64,000 nt of DNA, from the NCBI RefSeq assembly GCF_024701975.1, contig NZ_JANLNM010000015.1, positions 1-64,000 of the forward strand, read 5' to 3'. Position numbers and translations under genes: made by a program. Every line of letters starts with the position of its first letter. Position 1 is the first letter of the stretch. The notes under the pieces were generated by a model, which was given only the letters and a program-made list of their open reading frames with translations, was not told where the DNA came from and did not search any database. Source of the stretch: Variovorax sp. ZS18.2.2 (GTDB taxonomy: Bacteria > Pseudomonadota > Gammaproteobacteria > Burkholderiales > Burkholderiaceae_C). Positions 26,992 to 35,546 of the stretch are shown in pieces.

Positions 26992-27162
26992 CTGCGCCGG
27001 TCGTCGCCCCGGGCGAGCGGCGCAGCATAAGCCCGTAGCTGGTCTTCCCCATACCGGTAAGCCCTTTGCGCGATCACCGCTTTAGAGGTGATCGCGCGCC
27101 CTTTGGATTGGGCCATTAACCCGTAGGCATCCATTTGCCCGTCGCAACCGGCCCCCGGTTGC
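26992..27162. other. Cluster of three hairpins (possible structured RNA or recognition region)
   Basis: Stems: CTGCGCCG/CGGCGCAG (26992-27025), GCGCGATCACC/GGTGATCGCGC with an 8-base loop (27068-27097, 11 perfect pairs), and GCAACCGG/CCGGTTGC with a 3-base loop (27144-27162). None is followed by a T run, so they are not simple terminators. They may belong to one non-coding RNA or to a protein-recognition region. Confidence 0.5.
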
Positions 27163-27418
27163 TGCTTTCGAAGGCCATATACACGATAAATCATGTACTG
27201 GCAATCGAAAACCATCCTTTTTCTAACACACGGTATCGGCTTGAGACAAACGCTCCTGGCCTGAAGACTTGCCGGTGCTGGCGACGCTTCGAGGCGTCAC
27301 GTTTGGCCCAGGGCCAAGGGGCCAGTGGCTCGGTCTTCCTCGGTACTCTCTGGTTTCCGACTGCTCCACTGTTCTCGCGGTCCTGGGCTTCCTTGTCAAC
27401 GGAACCCGGGAGATGTCC

Positions 27419-27682
27419 ATGGCCTCGCGCCACATGAATCCGCGCAGCTCGAATTCGCGTATCTCGATCGGTGCCAAGCTGGCGCCGCATGCCTGCCCCG
27501 TGACGATCGAGCGCAGGTACTTGGCCGATACGGGCATCGTGTGCGATGACCTGATTGCCAATGCGGTGGCTCACGCGCAGGAGATGCTCGCCGCGCTCAA
27601 GGACGCGCGGTCCGTCAAAAGTGGCCGGGTTCACGCTCGGCTAAGCGGTCTGCGCCGCTTTCCCGGAATGCAGGGGAAGTGA
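27419..27682 (+). CDS. Small basic hypothetical protein at the head of the transfer operon
   Basis: About 87 residues from the ATG at 27419, with GGGAG 6 bases upstream (MASRHMNPRSSNSRISIGAK). It is basic, with a central helical segment (DDLIANAVAHAQEMLAALKD). It ends 5 bases before the next gene. Small basic proteins next to an origin can be relaxosome accessories; this is speculation. Confidence 0.55.
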   Translation: MASRHMNPRSSNSRISIGAKLAPHACPVTIERRYLADTGIVCDDLIANAVAHAQEMLAALKDARSVKSGRVHARLSGLRRFPGMQGK

Positions 27683-27687
27683 TTCTC

Positions 27688-28866
27688 ATGGCCGAACCGG
27701 AAGATGACCGCGAAGTCGCTTTGCGGCGCGAACGCGACGAACAGCACAGCCAGCACAAGCGCCAGACTCTCGATGACCTGGATCAGCAGCTGCTGAGCGA
27801 CGACGAAGAGCGCGAACTGCGCCTTGCGCGGCAAAACCAGCGCGAGGATATCGCCACGTATGACCAGGCTCCGGGCAAAACGCCATCGGTTTTGTCATCC
27901 TTCTTCTCGATCTTCAAGCGCGAGGATGTCCCTCGAGAACCGGTCCTGAACGAACCCCACGTGCGACGGGGCATCCCGCTGTGGATGCTTGCAGCGCTCG
28001 GCGCGTTCGGAGTTGGCGCCGTGTTCCTGCTATGGAAAGGGATCGACATCTACCGGCAACCCCCGGCAAGCATCGCCATGCTGGCGCCAGGCGTTGCGCA
28101 AAGCACGGCGTCCTCCCCCGAAGAGGCGCTGGCAATCACCGAGGCCAGTCGTCAAGCCGCATTGGACAGCAGTCCGCTGCCGAATCTGGAGGGGGCGGCC
28201 AATGCGGCAATGGAGCTCTCGGCTGGTGAACCCACATCCTCGAATGCAGTGGCGGCGCAGCCAACGACACCAACTCCCACACCTTCGCCTGCGCCTGCCA
28301 CGGTATCCCTCGGCGTATCGGCTGCGCCCACCTCGTCGGCCACGGCGCACGAAACCCTCCTCTCAGCAAACGCGCAATCGGATCGTCTTGTCGAGTTGAA
28401 GGCGCTCAAAGACCTCCAAGGGCGCATCGCGCAACTCGAATCGCAGTTGGAACAACTGCGATCGGCTCCGTCGGCCAAGCCCACTGCCGTTGTCGCCAAT
28501 ATGGGCGCGACTGGGCCGGCGCCTACATCTACGGCTGCATCCGCACCAGTGACGCCGAGTGCGCCGACGCGCACGCGCTCGACTCGCGTTTCGCGGGCGA
28601 CCGTCGCCAAGGCTACCGCGCCGGAGCCCGTTCTTGCGGTACCGCCGCCGATGAGCGGCCAATTGCTCTCGGTGGACATGTGGGGCGGAAAGCCCTCCGT
28701 GGTGCTCTCCAGCGGACTGCCTGGCGACAAGCGCGTGCGCGTGATGCAGCCGGGCGATGCCTACAACGGCATCGCACTCAAGTCCGTCGACCCGGTTTCC
28801 AAGACGGCCACCTTCGGCTACGAGGGCGGTCGCACTTTCACGCTGTCGATCTCTCAGGGGGGATAG
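27688..28866 (+). CDS. Single-span membrane protein with a PilP-like C-terminal domain
   Basis: About 392 residues from the ATG at 27688, which has AGGGGAAG upstream. It has a charged cytoplasmic N-terminus (about residues 1-95), one membrane segment around residues 97-117 (WMLAALGAFGVGAVFLLWKG), a long Ala/Thr/Pro periplasmic linker, a short helix (LKALKDLQGRIAQLESQLEQ) and a final beta-rich domain of about 75 residues (GGKPSVVLSSGLPGDKRVRV, then GIALKSVDPVSKTATF) resembling the PilP-type domain of pilus alignment proteins. It may join an inner-membrane part of the transfer apparatus to an outer part. The link to PilP is by eye only. Confidence 0.7.
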   Translation: MAEPEDDREVALRRERDEQHSQHKRQTLDDLDQQLLSDDEERELRLARQNQREDIATYDQAPGKTPSVLSSFFSIFKREDVPREPVLNEPHVRRGIPLWMLAALGAFGVGAVFLLWKGIDIYRQPPASIAMLAPGVAQSTASSPEEALAITEASRQAALDSSPLPNLEGAANAAMELSAGEPTSSNAVAAQPTTPTPTPSPAPATVSLGVSAAPTSSATAHETLLSANAQSDRLVELKALKDLQGRIAQLESQLEQLRSAPSAKPTAVVANMGATGPAPTSTAASAPVTPSAPTRTRSTRVSRATVAKATAPEPVLAVPPPMSGQLLSVDMWGGKPSVVLSSGLPGDKRVRVMQPGDAYNGIALKSVDPVSKTATFGYEGGRTFTLSISQGG

Positions 28867-28869
28867 GGA

Positions 28870-29469
28870 ATGCGGATGTCGATGACGATACAAATGACGA
28901 AGTTCGTGGGCCTGCGATCGCATTGCCCGACCCTCGCGGTGGCGTTGATGGTCGTTCCTCTCGCGCTGGCAGTGGACGGTGCCGCCGCCCAGGCCCGCCC
29001 GCTCGGTACAACCCAGGAGCAAAAAACCCAGACCAACACGCGCGAAGTCGGCGCGAATGAACTGACCGCGCGCGATCGCCTGATCGGCGACATCTGGGGC
29101 CTGAGCCACGAGGAGATGGCGCGTGCCAAGGTGCTGCTGCAAGGTCCGCGCGCGAATTTCTCGGTGGAGAACCTCTCACCTGTTGAAGCTCTTGGCATTC
29201 ATGCACGCAGCGATGCCGAGCGGCGCAAATACGCGGAGATGTTCGCGCGTGCATTCCACGCGGATGTGGAGCGCAGTCTCGCTTGGAACAGCGCTTACCA
29301 GGAAGCAATCGGCCGGCTGTATCCGAACGAGCCGATCGTGGATTTCAGGGGCCTGCCGAAGGTGAACGCGCCGGTCGGCTCGGCCGACGCGATGAATGTG
29401 CCCCGCTCGATGCTGATCGAGGGAGGTGCCCCATCCAGTGCACAGCCTGTGCGGGAGCAGCGGCGTTAG
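28870..29469 (+). CDS. TIGR03759-family ICE transfer protein
   Basis: A 199-residue secreted protein with a signal peptide ending around ALAVDGAAAQA. The conserved body reads IWGLSHEEMARAKVLLQGPR then VENLSPVEALGIHARSDAER, the hallmark of the TIGR03759/PFL_4693 family. In related elements it sits at the head of the transfer operon just before the transglycosylase, as here. The exact function is unknown. It is periplasmic and probably part of the secretion channel assembly. Confidence 0.88.
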   Translation: MRMSMTIQMTKFVGLRSHCPTLAVALMVVPLALAVDGAAAQARPLGTTQEQKTQTNTREVGANELTARDRLIGDIWGLSHEEMARAKVLLQGPRANFSVENLSPVEALGIHARSDAERRKYAEMFARAFHADVERSLAWNSAYQEAIGRLYPNEPIVDFRGLPKVNAPVGSADAMNVPRSMLIEGGAPSSAQPVREQRR

Positions 29470-29493
29470 GCCGGCAAAAGCTTCGTACGAACC

Positions 29494-30303
29494 ATGACGC
29501 CGCTCACGTCCCTCTTTCAAGATCCGCGACAAGAACGCATGCGCCCTTGCCTGCTGCGTCGCGATCTGCTGGGCGCGTGCCTCGGCGGGTTGACCTTGGG
29601 CATGGGCGTCGATGTGCATGCTGCTGGCGAGACATGGCTGCCCTACGCGCCCTCGGAGATCAAGGTGCTGGTGCCGCGCTTGACGGACACCCGGGCCAAT
29701 GAAGTCAGGACCTTTCTTCCGGGAATCACACGGCCACGCGTGACTCCGCGAACATCGGCGCGGCCCGAACTCGTACAAGCGCTGCGCCGCCCGCCCACTG
29801 CCTACTTGCTGACCGCGCAGCGCAGCGGTGTGCCTGCGTGGGTGCTCTTCGGCATCGCCCTGCAGGAATCGCAGATGGCCTTCGGCCGGGCCACGCTGCC
29901 CTACCCCTGGACCTTGTGCGTTCGCGGGCGTGGTGAGCGCTATGCCTCCTACGAGCAGACACTGGCCGCCCTGCGCCGTTATGTGCGCTCGGGCATCACG
30001 AACGTGGATTGCGGCGCGATGCAGGTCAACTGGCACTGGCATCAGCAGAAGCTACAGAGCTTCGAACAGGCGCTGGACCCGTACCCCAACCTGGCCGTGG
30101 GCGCGCGCATCTTGCGCGAGCACTTCCAGGCCCAGGGCAACTGGTTCGCGGCTGCAGGGCTTTACCACGCCGGATCGGTCAATGCATCCAGCACGCGCGA
30201 GCGCGCGCTGGACTATGCGCGCAAGGTCTTCGTGCGCCTGCGGCGCATGGGGGTCGATCCAGCCACTCTGCTTCCGGCCGCTGTGGCGAGGCGCTATGTC
30301 TGA
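29494..30303 (+). CDS. Lytic transglycosylase of the conjugation system
   Basis: A 269-residue exported protein. After a signal-like start (LLGACLGGLTLGMGVDVHAA) comes an SLT-type fold: catalytic glutamate E125 in FGIALQESQ, then NVDCGAMQVNWHWHQQ at about 170-185 and GLYHAGSVNASSTRERALDY. It cuts peptidoglycan locally so the transfer apparatus can cross the wall. It occupies the usual place between TIGR03759 and TIGR03765. An alternative start lies at 29539. Confidence 0.88.
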   Translation: MTPLTSLFQDPRQERMRPCLLRRDLLGACLGGLTLGMGVDVHAAGETWLPYAPSEIKVLVPRLTDTRANEVRTFLPGITRPRVTPRTSARPELVQALRRPPTAYLLTAQRSGVPAWVLFGIALQESQMAFGRATLPYPWTLCVRGRGERYASYEQTLAALRRYVRSGITNVDCGAMQVNWHWHQQKLQSFEQALDPYPNLAVGARILREHFQAQGNWFAAAGLYHAGSVNASSTRERALDYARKVFVRLRRMGVDPATLLPAAVARRYV

Positions 30304-30946
30304 GGCAAAAGGCCCCACGGCAAGCCTGCATCGCCAGATCGATGCGATGCGCGCCCTCGCATGGCTGTGGGTCGCGTTCATGTACGTCGGCGTGGCCGTC
30401 TGCACGGGCATGCTCGGCTCAAGAGCAGCTGGCGCTCAGCCACTGGAGGAGATCCACGACAGCGGCCAGAGCGTGCCGATCGCGCCTTACGTGTCGTACC
30501 TGGTGGCCGGGCCGGGCCAGCCTGGCGTGATGGAGGGCTTGGCGTTTCCGCTGCGCTCCCGTCTATCGGCCGGCGTGTTCGATCTGCCGGGTGTCGAGGC
30601 GACGGTCTTTCCTGCACGTTGGCTGGTACAGCCGATGTTCGTGCTCGGCACCGACCGGCGTTCGATTCAGTGGCTTCGTTTCAATCGCGAGGCGCTGCGC
30701 GCACAGGGCGCATGGGGTGTGGTGCTCGATGCGCCGAACGCGCGATTTTTCAAGCTGCTGCAACTGGAGGCTGAAGGTATCGCGCTTGCGCCGAACCAAT
30801 CGGCATGGTTTGAAGAGCGCCTCTTGCAGGCAGGCGTGAATGTCTACCCGGTGCTGATCCAGACCGATGGAACGGTGCGGCAGATCCTGAATTCGCAGCC
30901 GAATCTGCAGAGGCTGATGCAGACGCAATCTGGGGGGACGCCATGA
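30296..30946 (+). CDS. TIGR03765-family ICE protein
   Basis: About 216 residues starting at ATG 30296, overlapping the transglycosylase stop. The N-terminus carries one membrane segment or signal (LAWLWVAFMYVGVAVCTGML). The body (FDLPGVEATVFPARWLVQPM, FVLGTDRRSIQWLRFNREAL, VYPVLIQTDGTVRQILNSQ) fits the TIGR03765/PFL_4695 family located before TraD. It is likely periplasmic. Its mechanism is unknown. Confidence 0.85.
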   Translation: MSEAKGPTASLHRQIDAMRALAWLWVAFMYVGVAVCTGMLGSRAAGAQPLEEIHDSGQSVPIAPYVSYLVAGPGQPGVMEGLAFPLRSRLSAGVFDLPGVEATVFPARWLVQPMFVLGTDRRSIQWLRFNREALRAQGAWGVVLDAPNARFFKLLQLEAEGIALAPNQSAWFEERLLQAGVNVYPVLIQTDGTVRQILNSQPNLQRLMQTQSGGTP

Positions 30947-31176
30947 AGCCTTCACTGGAACATACGTTGTACTTCCCTGTGGACATGCAGCGCGATGGGG
31001 GCCACACGTTCGTCCTCTCTTCGACTCGCAGCGGCAAGTCGGTTCTGGCAACGGACCTTGTGTGCTGGCTTGAACATCTGCATCGACGCGAAGCGTCGGC
31101 AACGCATGTGCCGAGCCACGGTACCGGTGGTCCGAGTCCGTCTCGCGCAAAAACGCACCCGGGGACCGGCCGATGA
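30943..31176 (+). CDS. Short protein with a degenerate P-loop
   Basis: A 77-residue protein whose ATG overlaps the previous stop (ATGA) and whose stop overlaps the traD start, so the frame is tightly embedded in the operon. It contains GGHTFVLSSTRSGKSVLATD, close to a Walker A but with Ser replacing the first Gly, and then a Pro/Thr/Gly-rich end. It could be a remnant of an ATPase N-terminus or a genuine small protein. Function is not assignable. Confidence 0.6.
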   Translation: MKPSLEHTLYFPVDMQRDGGHTFVLSSTRSGKSVLATDLVCWLEHLHRREASATHVPSHGTGGPSPSRAKTHPGTGR

Positions 31177-33539
31177 AGAACAACACCGTTCTCGAAGCGT
31201 TGCTTCGCCCGCCGGTCGAGTTGTGGAGCACGGCCGCGGCTTGGAGCGTGGCCCTGGTGGCGATGGCCGCGCCCTGGGCCCTGATGATGCCGCCGTTTCT
31301 GGGGTGGGTGGCGGCGGCCATCGCCTTGAGCTTTGGCTGGGTGCGCATGCGCCAGGCGCTGGAGGTCATCCGCTACCAGAAAGGACTCAAATTCTCCAAG
31401 CTCACCCGCGTCGCTCCGCACCGGCTGCCGGTCACCAAGGACAACCTGTACCTGGGCGAGGGTTTCGAGTGGACCCAGCAGCACACCCAGCGCAAGCGCG
31501 ATGCGCAGCGCAAAGACGCTGAACCCTTCGTGCGGCCCACTGCCAGGGAACTGGCGCTGTCCAGGCTGGGCGATCGCATGCGGACGTGGTCCGAGAAGAC
31601 GCTCGGCTCCGCGCCGGGCTCGCCAACCCCGTCTGCGGCCCTGCCCACTTCCGGCACTACCACCACCGCTGCGCCTTCCGCTTTGAGTGTGGCAGGCGCG
31701 CGCGCCGTGCATGCCCTCACCACCTTCGGTGGGCCACTCAATCCGTTGCGGGCGCATCTGGATCTGGGCGGCTCGCCAGTGCTGCACGGTGTCGGCAGCC
31801 TGGAGGAGCGGCCGGTCGTGCTGCGGCAATCCGCGCGCAATGGCCACCTGTTGGTGATGGGCACCACGCGCGTGGGCAAGACACGTTTGCTGGAGCTGCT
31901 CGCCACACAGGACATCCATGCTGGCCACGTGACCATCGTGATCGACCCGAAGGGCGATGCCGAGCTGATGATGCGCCTGTACGCCGAGGCCAACCGCGTC
32001 GGGCGCGCGGACCGTTTCTATCTCTTCCACCTGGGCTACCCGGAGATCTCGGCGCGCTACAACGGCATCGGCAACTTCTCGCGAATCACCGAAGTGGCCG
32101 CGCGCGCCACCAACGCGCTGCCCTCGTCGGGCAACTCAGCCGCGTTCAAGGAATTCTCCTGGCGCTTCACGAACATCGTCGCGCAGGCCCAGGTCGCGCT
32201 TGGGCGCATTCCGACCTACGACACGCTGCTGCGGGATGTGACGGGGATCGAGCCGCTCTTCATGGACTACGCGCACATGGTGTTCCGGATGCAGGCGGCC
32301 GAGGGACTGCACACGGACTACGAGCAAAAACTCGCCAGGAACGAGAAGCTGCTATTGGACAAGAAGCTGGCCGTCGATCGCAATCTTCAGTCGCGTTCGG
32401 CAGACGTGGTGGCGATGATCCTGTGGATCAAGGAATCCCGCGTCACGGACAACGTGCTGCTGGGCCTGGTCGGCGCGGTGAGCTACGACCGCTCCTTCTA
32501 CGAGAAGATCATCGCGTCGTTGGGACCCTTCCTGGAGAAGCTCACATCCGGGGCCGTTGGCAAACTGATCAGCCCGGACTACTTCGACATCAACGACAAG
32601 CGGCCGATCTTCGACTGGATGAGCGTGATCCGCCAGGGTGGCATCGTCTACGTCGGACTGGATGCGCTGTCCGACTCGGTGGTGTCGTCGGCCGTGGGCA
32701 ACTCGATGCTGGCCGACCTGGTGTCGGTGGGCGGCAAGCTCTACAAGACCGGCCTTGATCCGCACCATCCCGAAGGCAAGCTGGTGCTGCCGACGGTGTG
32801 CGGGCATTTCGACGAGGTCAACGAGATCTGCGGGCCGGAGTTCGTGCCGATGGTCAACAAGCTGGGCGGCTCGGGTTTTCGGATCACGGCCTACACGCAG
32901 TCGTTCTTCGACATCGAGGCCAAGGTGGGTGATCGCGCCAAGGCTGGCCAGATCATGGACAACTTCAACCACCTGGTGATGCTGCGTGTGCGCTCGGTCA
33001 CCACGGCCAACCTCCTGGCTGAGCAGGTGCCGCAGGTGGACGTCGTGCATCTGACGCCGATGTCGGGGGTCACCGACACGGCCGCGCAGGGCACAGGGGT
33101 GGATTTCACGAGCAGGAACGACGACATCGTCACCTCCACCAAGACGCCGATGATCGAGGCGGCCGACATCCTGGAACTGCCCCAGGGCCAGGCCTTCGCG
33201 CTGCTGGAGGGCAACCGACGCTACAAGATCCGCATCCCGCTGGCCGATACCCGCGGTGATGCGTTCGTGCCGGAGTCCATCAAGAAGGTGGCCACCGATA
33301 TGAAGCGGCGCTATCGCACCAGCGAGCAGTGGGCCAGCGAGACCGATTGGCTGGGCGCGCAGCCCTTGGGTGCGGGCGCGGCAGGGCTGATTGATACCTC
33401 GCTGGCGAACGTGCCGGACGGGATCGATGACGACGCCGATGAGTACAGAGGGGACGGCATGCGTGGTCCCGATGGCAACAGCGGCAACGTGCTGAGCAAT
33501 CAGGCCGTGCTGGGCAATGTGATGGGGCACGGGGCATGA
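31173..33539 (+). CDS. traD: Conjugative coupling protein TraD
   Basis: A 788-residue type IV coupling protein of the SXT/TOL TraD subfamily. Two N-terminal membrane segments at about residues 20-57 are followed by a linker. The ATPase has Walker A GTTRVGKT at 230-237, VTIVIDPKGDAELMMRLYAE, and a Walker B-like LPTVCGHFDEVNEICG; GGSGFRITAYTQSFFDIEAK is the typical motif 3 region. It recruits the relaxase-DNA complex and pumps DNA into the channel. It overlaps both neighbours in ATGA fashion. Confidence 0.94.
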   Translation: MKNNTVLEALLRPPVELWSTAAAWSVALVAMAAPWALMMPPFLGWVAAAIALSFGWVRMRQALEVIRYQKGLKFSKLTRVAPHRLPVTKDNLYLGEGFEWTQQHTQRKRDAQRKDAEPFVRPTARELALSRLGDRMRTWSEKTLGSAPGSPTPSAALPTSGTTTTAAPSALSVAGARAVHALTTFGGPLNPLRAHLDLGGSPVLHGVGSLEERPVVLRQSARNGHLLVMGTTRVGKTRLLELLATQDIHAGHVTIVIDPKGDAELMMRLYAEANRVGRADRFYLFHLGYPEISARYNGIGNFSRITEVAARATNALPSSGNSAAFKEFSWRFTNIVAQAQVALGRIPTYDTLLRDVTGIEPLFMDYAHMVFRMQAAEGLHTDYEQKLARNEKLLLDKKLAVDRNLQSRSADVVAMILWIKESRVTDNVLLGLVGAVSYDRSFYEKIIASLGPFLEKLTSGAVGKLISPDYFDINDKRPIFDWMSVIRQGGIVYVGLDALSDSVVSSAVGNSMLADLVSVGGKLYKTGLDPHHPEGKLVLPTVCGHFDEVNEICGPEFVPMVNKLGGSGFRITAYTQSFFDIEAKVGDRAKAGQIMDNFNHLVMLRVRSVTTANLLAEQVPQVDVVHLTPMSGVTDTAAQGTGVDFTSRNDDIVTSTKTPMIEAADILELPQGQAFALLEGNRRYKIRIPLADTRGDAFVPESIKKVATDMKRRYRTSEQWASETDWLGAQPLGAGAAGLIDTSLANVPDGIDDDADEYRGDGMRGPDGNSGNVLSNQAVLGNVMGHGA

Positions 33540-34303
33540 GCGCGCCGTCGCGTGGCCCCGTCCGCCCGCGCACCCGCGGGCCGGTGGAGCTTGCGCTCGA
33601 AGTGACCATGGGCCTGTTCTTCGTGGCGATGTTTGCCTGGTTCATCGGACTCCTGATCGAGATCGTGGGCAGCTACACGCTCTGGAAGGGCGAGGGTGTC
33701 GTCCATGCACGCCATCTGGTGGAGCAGGACCTGGGCTACATCGCCGCGGCGCCGCGCAGCCTGCTGATCGACGACACGGCGGCGTTTGCCCTGCAGATCG
33801 TGAGATGGGTACGCATGCCGTACGAGCGGGTGGGGCTGCTGCGCTGGTATCAGGGCCAACAAACAAGCCTGCAGACCGCAGGCGAATCGGGCAGTGCGCG
33901 CAGCGCGGCGAATCCGATCGGTCAGGGTATCAAGCGCACCACGCGGTCGATCTTCACAACGTTGGGCCAGTGGGCCGTCATGTCCATGCACGTCGGCATG
34001 GACGTGCTGCTGCGTCTGTCGGTAGCGCTTTTTGCGCTGCCGGCCTTCGTACTGGCCTGCCTGGTTGGCGCGGTCGACGGGCTGGTTCGCCGCGATCTGC
34101 GCCGATGGGGCGGTGGGCGCGAGAGCAGCTTCGTCTACCACCACGCCAAGCGCTACACGAGCTGGGCGCTCACGGGCGGATTCGGTCTGTACCTCAGTTG
34201 GCCCTTCGGCGGTTTCAACCCCGCCTACATGGTGCTCGTGTTCACCGTGCTGGTCGCCGCAACGCTTTCCACCACGGTGGCGGCCTTCAAGAAATACCTT
34301 TGA
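33536..34303 (+). CDS. TIGR03747-family integrating conjugative element membrane protein
   Basis: A 255-residue inner-membrane protein with about four hydrophobic segments: near the N-terminus (MGLFFVAMFAWFIGLLIEIV), in the middle (LLRLSVALFALPAFVLACLV) and at the end (YMVLVFTVLVAATLSTTVAA). The pattern and a position just after traD match the TIGR03747/PFL_4697 family. It probably supports the coupling protein or channel base; its biochemical role is unknown. Confidence 0.87.
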   Translation: MSAPSRGPVRPRTRGPVELALEVTMGLFFVAMFAWFIGLLIEIVGSYTLWKGEGVVHARHLVEQDLGYIAAAPRSLLIDDTAAFALQIVRWVRMPYERVGLLRWYQGQQTSLQTAGESGSARSAANPIGQGIKRTTRSIFTTLGQWAVMSMHVGMDVLLRLSVALFALPAFVLACLVGAVDGLVRRDLRRWGGGRESSFVYHHAKRYTSWALTGGFGLYLSWPFGGFNPAYMVLVFTVLVAATLSTTVAAFKKYL

Positions 34304-34320
34304 GCACAGACGGCACCGCA

Positions 34321-34758
34321 ATGACCGATATGGCCGACATGTCCCCATTCACAGCAATGACCTCACACAACACCCATCTGGAACAGCATATGCCTTTGCC
34401 ACTCGCAGTCCATCGTCCTGACGCACGCACGAACGTTCCGCATGGTAGGGCGAGTAGGGCCTGGATCATCGCTGTGTTGATGGCCTGCCTGGGCACGGCG
34501 GCTTCGGCGCAGGCCGGCCTTGCCGACGATGGCGATGAAGAGCGTGAGCAGCTCGCGCGCATCGACAACGAGCTCGCCCAAGTCCAGGCGCTGGTGACGC
34601 GCGCCGAGCAGTCGCAGCCGGCCACCCCGCGCGTGCGGTTTCGCTACGACTGGCTCCAGCGCGATCTGCAGCTGCTGCGAGAAGGTGTGCGCCAGCACGT
34701 AGACGCGCCGCGCCAGCCCAGACCCGTTCCGCCGCTGCGCGGCGACTACCGCCAATGA
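34321..34758 (+). CDS. RAQPRD-family ICE protein
   Basis: About 145 residues from the ATG at 34321. A long N-terminus leads into a signal-like segment (AWIIAVLMACLGTAASAQAG), followed by EEREQLARIDNELAQVQALV and RVRFRYDWLQRDLQLLREGV, the compact helical core of the TIGR01690/RAQPRD family always found before TIGR03758 in this system. It is exported. Its exact function is unknown. Confidence 0.85.
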   Translation: MTDMADMSPFTAMTSHNTHLEQHMPLPLAVHRPDARTNVPHGRASRAWIIAVLMACLGTAASAQAGLADDGDEEREQLARIDNELAQVQALVTRAEQSQPATPRVRFRYDWLQRDLQLLREGVRQHVDAPRQPRPVPPLRGDYRQ

Positions 34759-34809
34759 GACCAGCTTGGCATCGCGCGACCGACGAATCCAAACCAAGAG
34801 CCCAGGCCC

Positions 34810-35046
34810 ATGAACCAAGACATGTCCGCCGGTTTCCTGCGTGGATCCGGCATCGACCCGAACGTGCTGAAGGTCGTGCTGTTGACCGTATCCACAGGGG
34901 CGATCCTGGTCGTGTTCGGCTGGGTGATGGTGCAAATCATCGCCGAGTTCAGCGAGGAGCGTCTGACCTCCGCACAGGCGCTCTGGAGTGGCGTGAAGGC
35001 CACCGTGGTCGTGTGCTTCCTGTTGGCGTTCCTCTTCCAGTTCTAG
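34810..35046 (+). CDS. TIGR03758-family small membrane protein
   Basis: A 78-residue protein with two membrane segments (VVLLTVSTGAILVVFGWVMV and VKATVVVCFLLAFLF). GFLRGSGIDPNVLKVVLL marks the TIGR03758/PFL_4701 family. It likely forms part of the inner-membrane pilin-like or channel component. The same domain reappears at the C-terminus of the transglycosylase fusion encoded at 56061-56972, a useful internal paralogue. Confidence 0.87.
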   Translation: MNQDMSAGFLRGSGIDPNVLKVVLLTVSTGAILVVFGWVMVQIIAEFSEERLTSAQALWSGVKATVVVCFLLAFLFQF

Positions 35047-35102
35047 CTGACCCACGTCAGGTTTTCATTTTTTCCCGCGTCCTTGCAACCCTTAGGAGTC
35101 CC

Positions 35103-35546
35103 ATGAAACATCTTGATCGTTCCCACACCCATTCCATGGCGACCGGCCCTGGTCGCATTCAGCGCCTGCGGGATCTCGCGCGCCGAGCAAGCGATCGCGC
35201 ACGCACGCTGATGCTGGTACCGGCAGTAGCACTGATGTCACACCCTGCATTCGCAGAGTTGCCCAAGATCAAGGCGCCCTCGGACGGCATCGGCGGCATC
35301 GCCGTCGACGACAACAACTGGCTCGCCCAAATGGGCGCCTGGTTCAAGATGGGCGTGACGATCCTGGGCCTTATCCTGGGGGCACTGGGCTTCATCTACG
35401 TGGTCTCAGGCGCGCTGCAGAAATGGAAGCAGTACGCCGCGGGGCGAGCTGAGATCGGCGACCTGAAGGAGTACTTCATCATGGGCGCGATCCTCACGGT
35501 CTTCCTGGTCGTGATGATCGGCTACGCCACGCAGACGTTGGCCTGA
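35103..35546 (+). CDS. TIGR03745-family membrane protein
   Basis: About 147 residues from the ATG at 35103. The signal peptide ends near SHPAFAELPK, and the mature part has two hydrophobic segments (GVTILGLILGALGFIYVVSG; MGAILTVFLVVMIGYATQ). It matches the TIGR03745/PFL_4702 family, with a VirB2-like topology, and may be the subunit of a conjugative pilus; that comparison is inference from topology. Confidence 0.86.
   Translation: MKHLDRSHTHSMATGPGRIQRLRDLARRASDRARTLMLVPAVALMSHPAFAELPKIKAPSDGIGGIAVDDNNWLAQMGAWFKMGVTILGLILGALGFIYVVSGALQKWKQYAAGRAEIGDLKEYFIMGAILTVFLVVMIGYATQTLA

Larger units (their letters stand above)
25952..27418. other. Large structured non-coding control region (candidate replication/transfer origin)
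   Basis: About 1.47 kb between the minus-strand traI unit and the plus-strand transfer operon holds no convincing gene. It contains a bulged palindrome at 26054-26081, a GC hairpin near 26291-26309, two inverted DnaA boxes at 26448 and 26649, an A+T-rich core with direct repeats, a 37-bp-period tandem array at 26799-26863, and hairpins at 26992-27025, 27068-27097 and 27144-27162. Reading frames here have implausible composition. A control region holding oriT, an oriV or both is the best reading. Confidence 0.7.

Noticed and set aside
26513..27085. 190-residue plus-strand frame in the control region
   Set aside because: It reads through the tandem array and hairpins, shows no protein-like pattern and lacks a ribosome site.
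26892..27215. 107-residue minus-strand frame over the hairpin cluster
   Set aside because: It is better explained as a structured non-coding region; the peptide follows palindromic DNA and has no domain.
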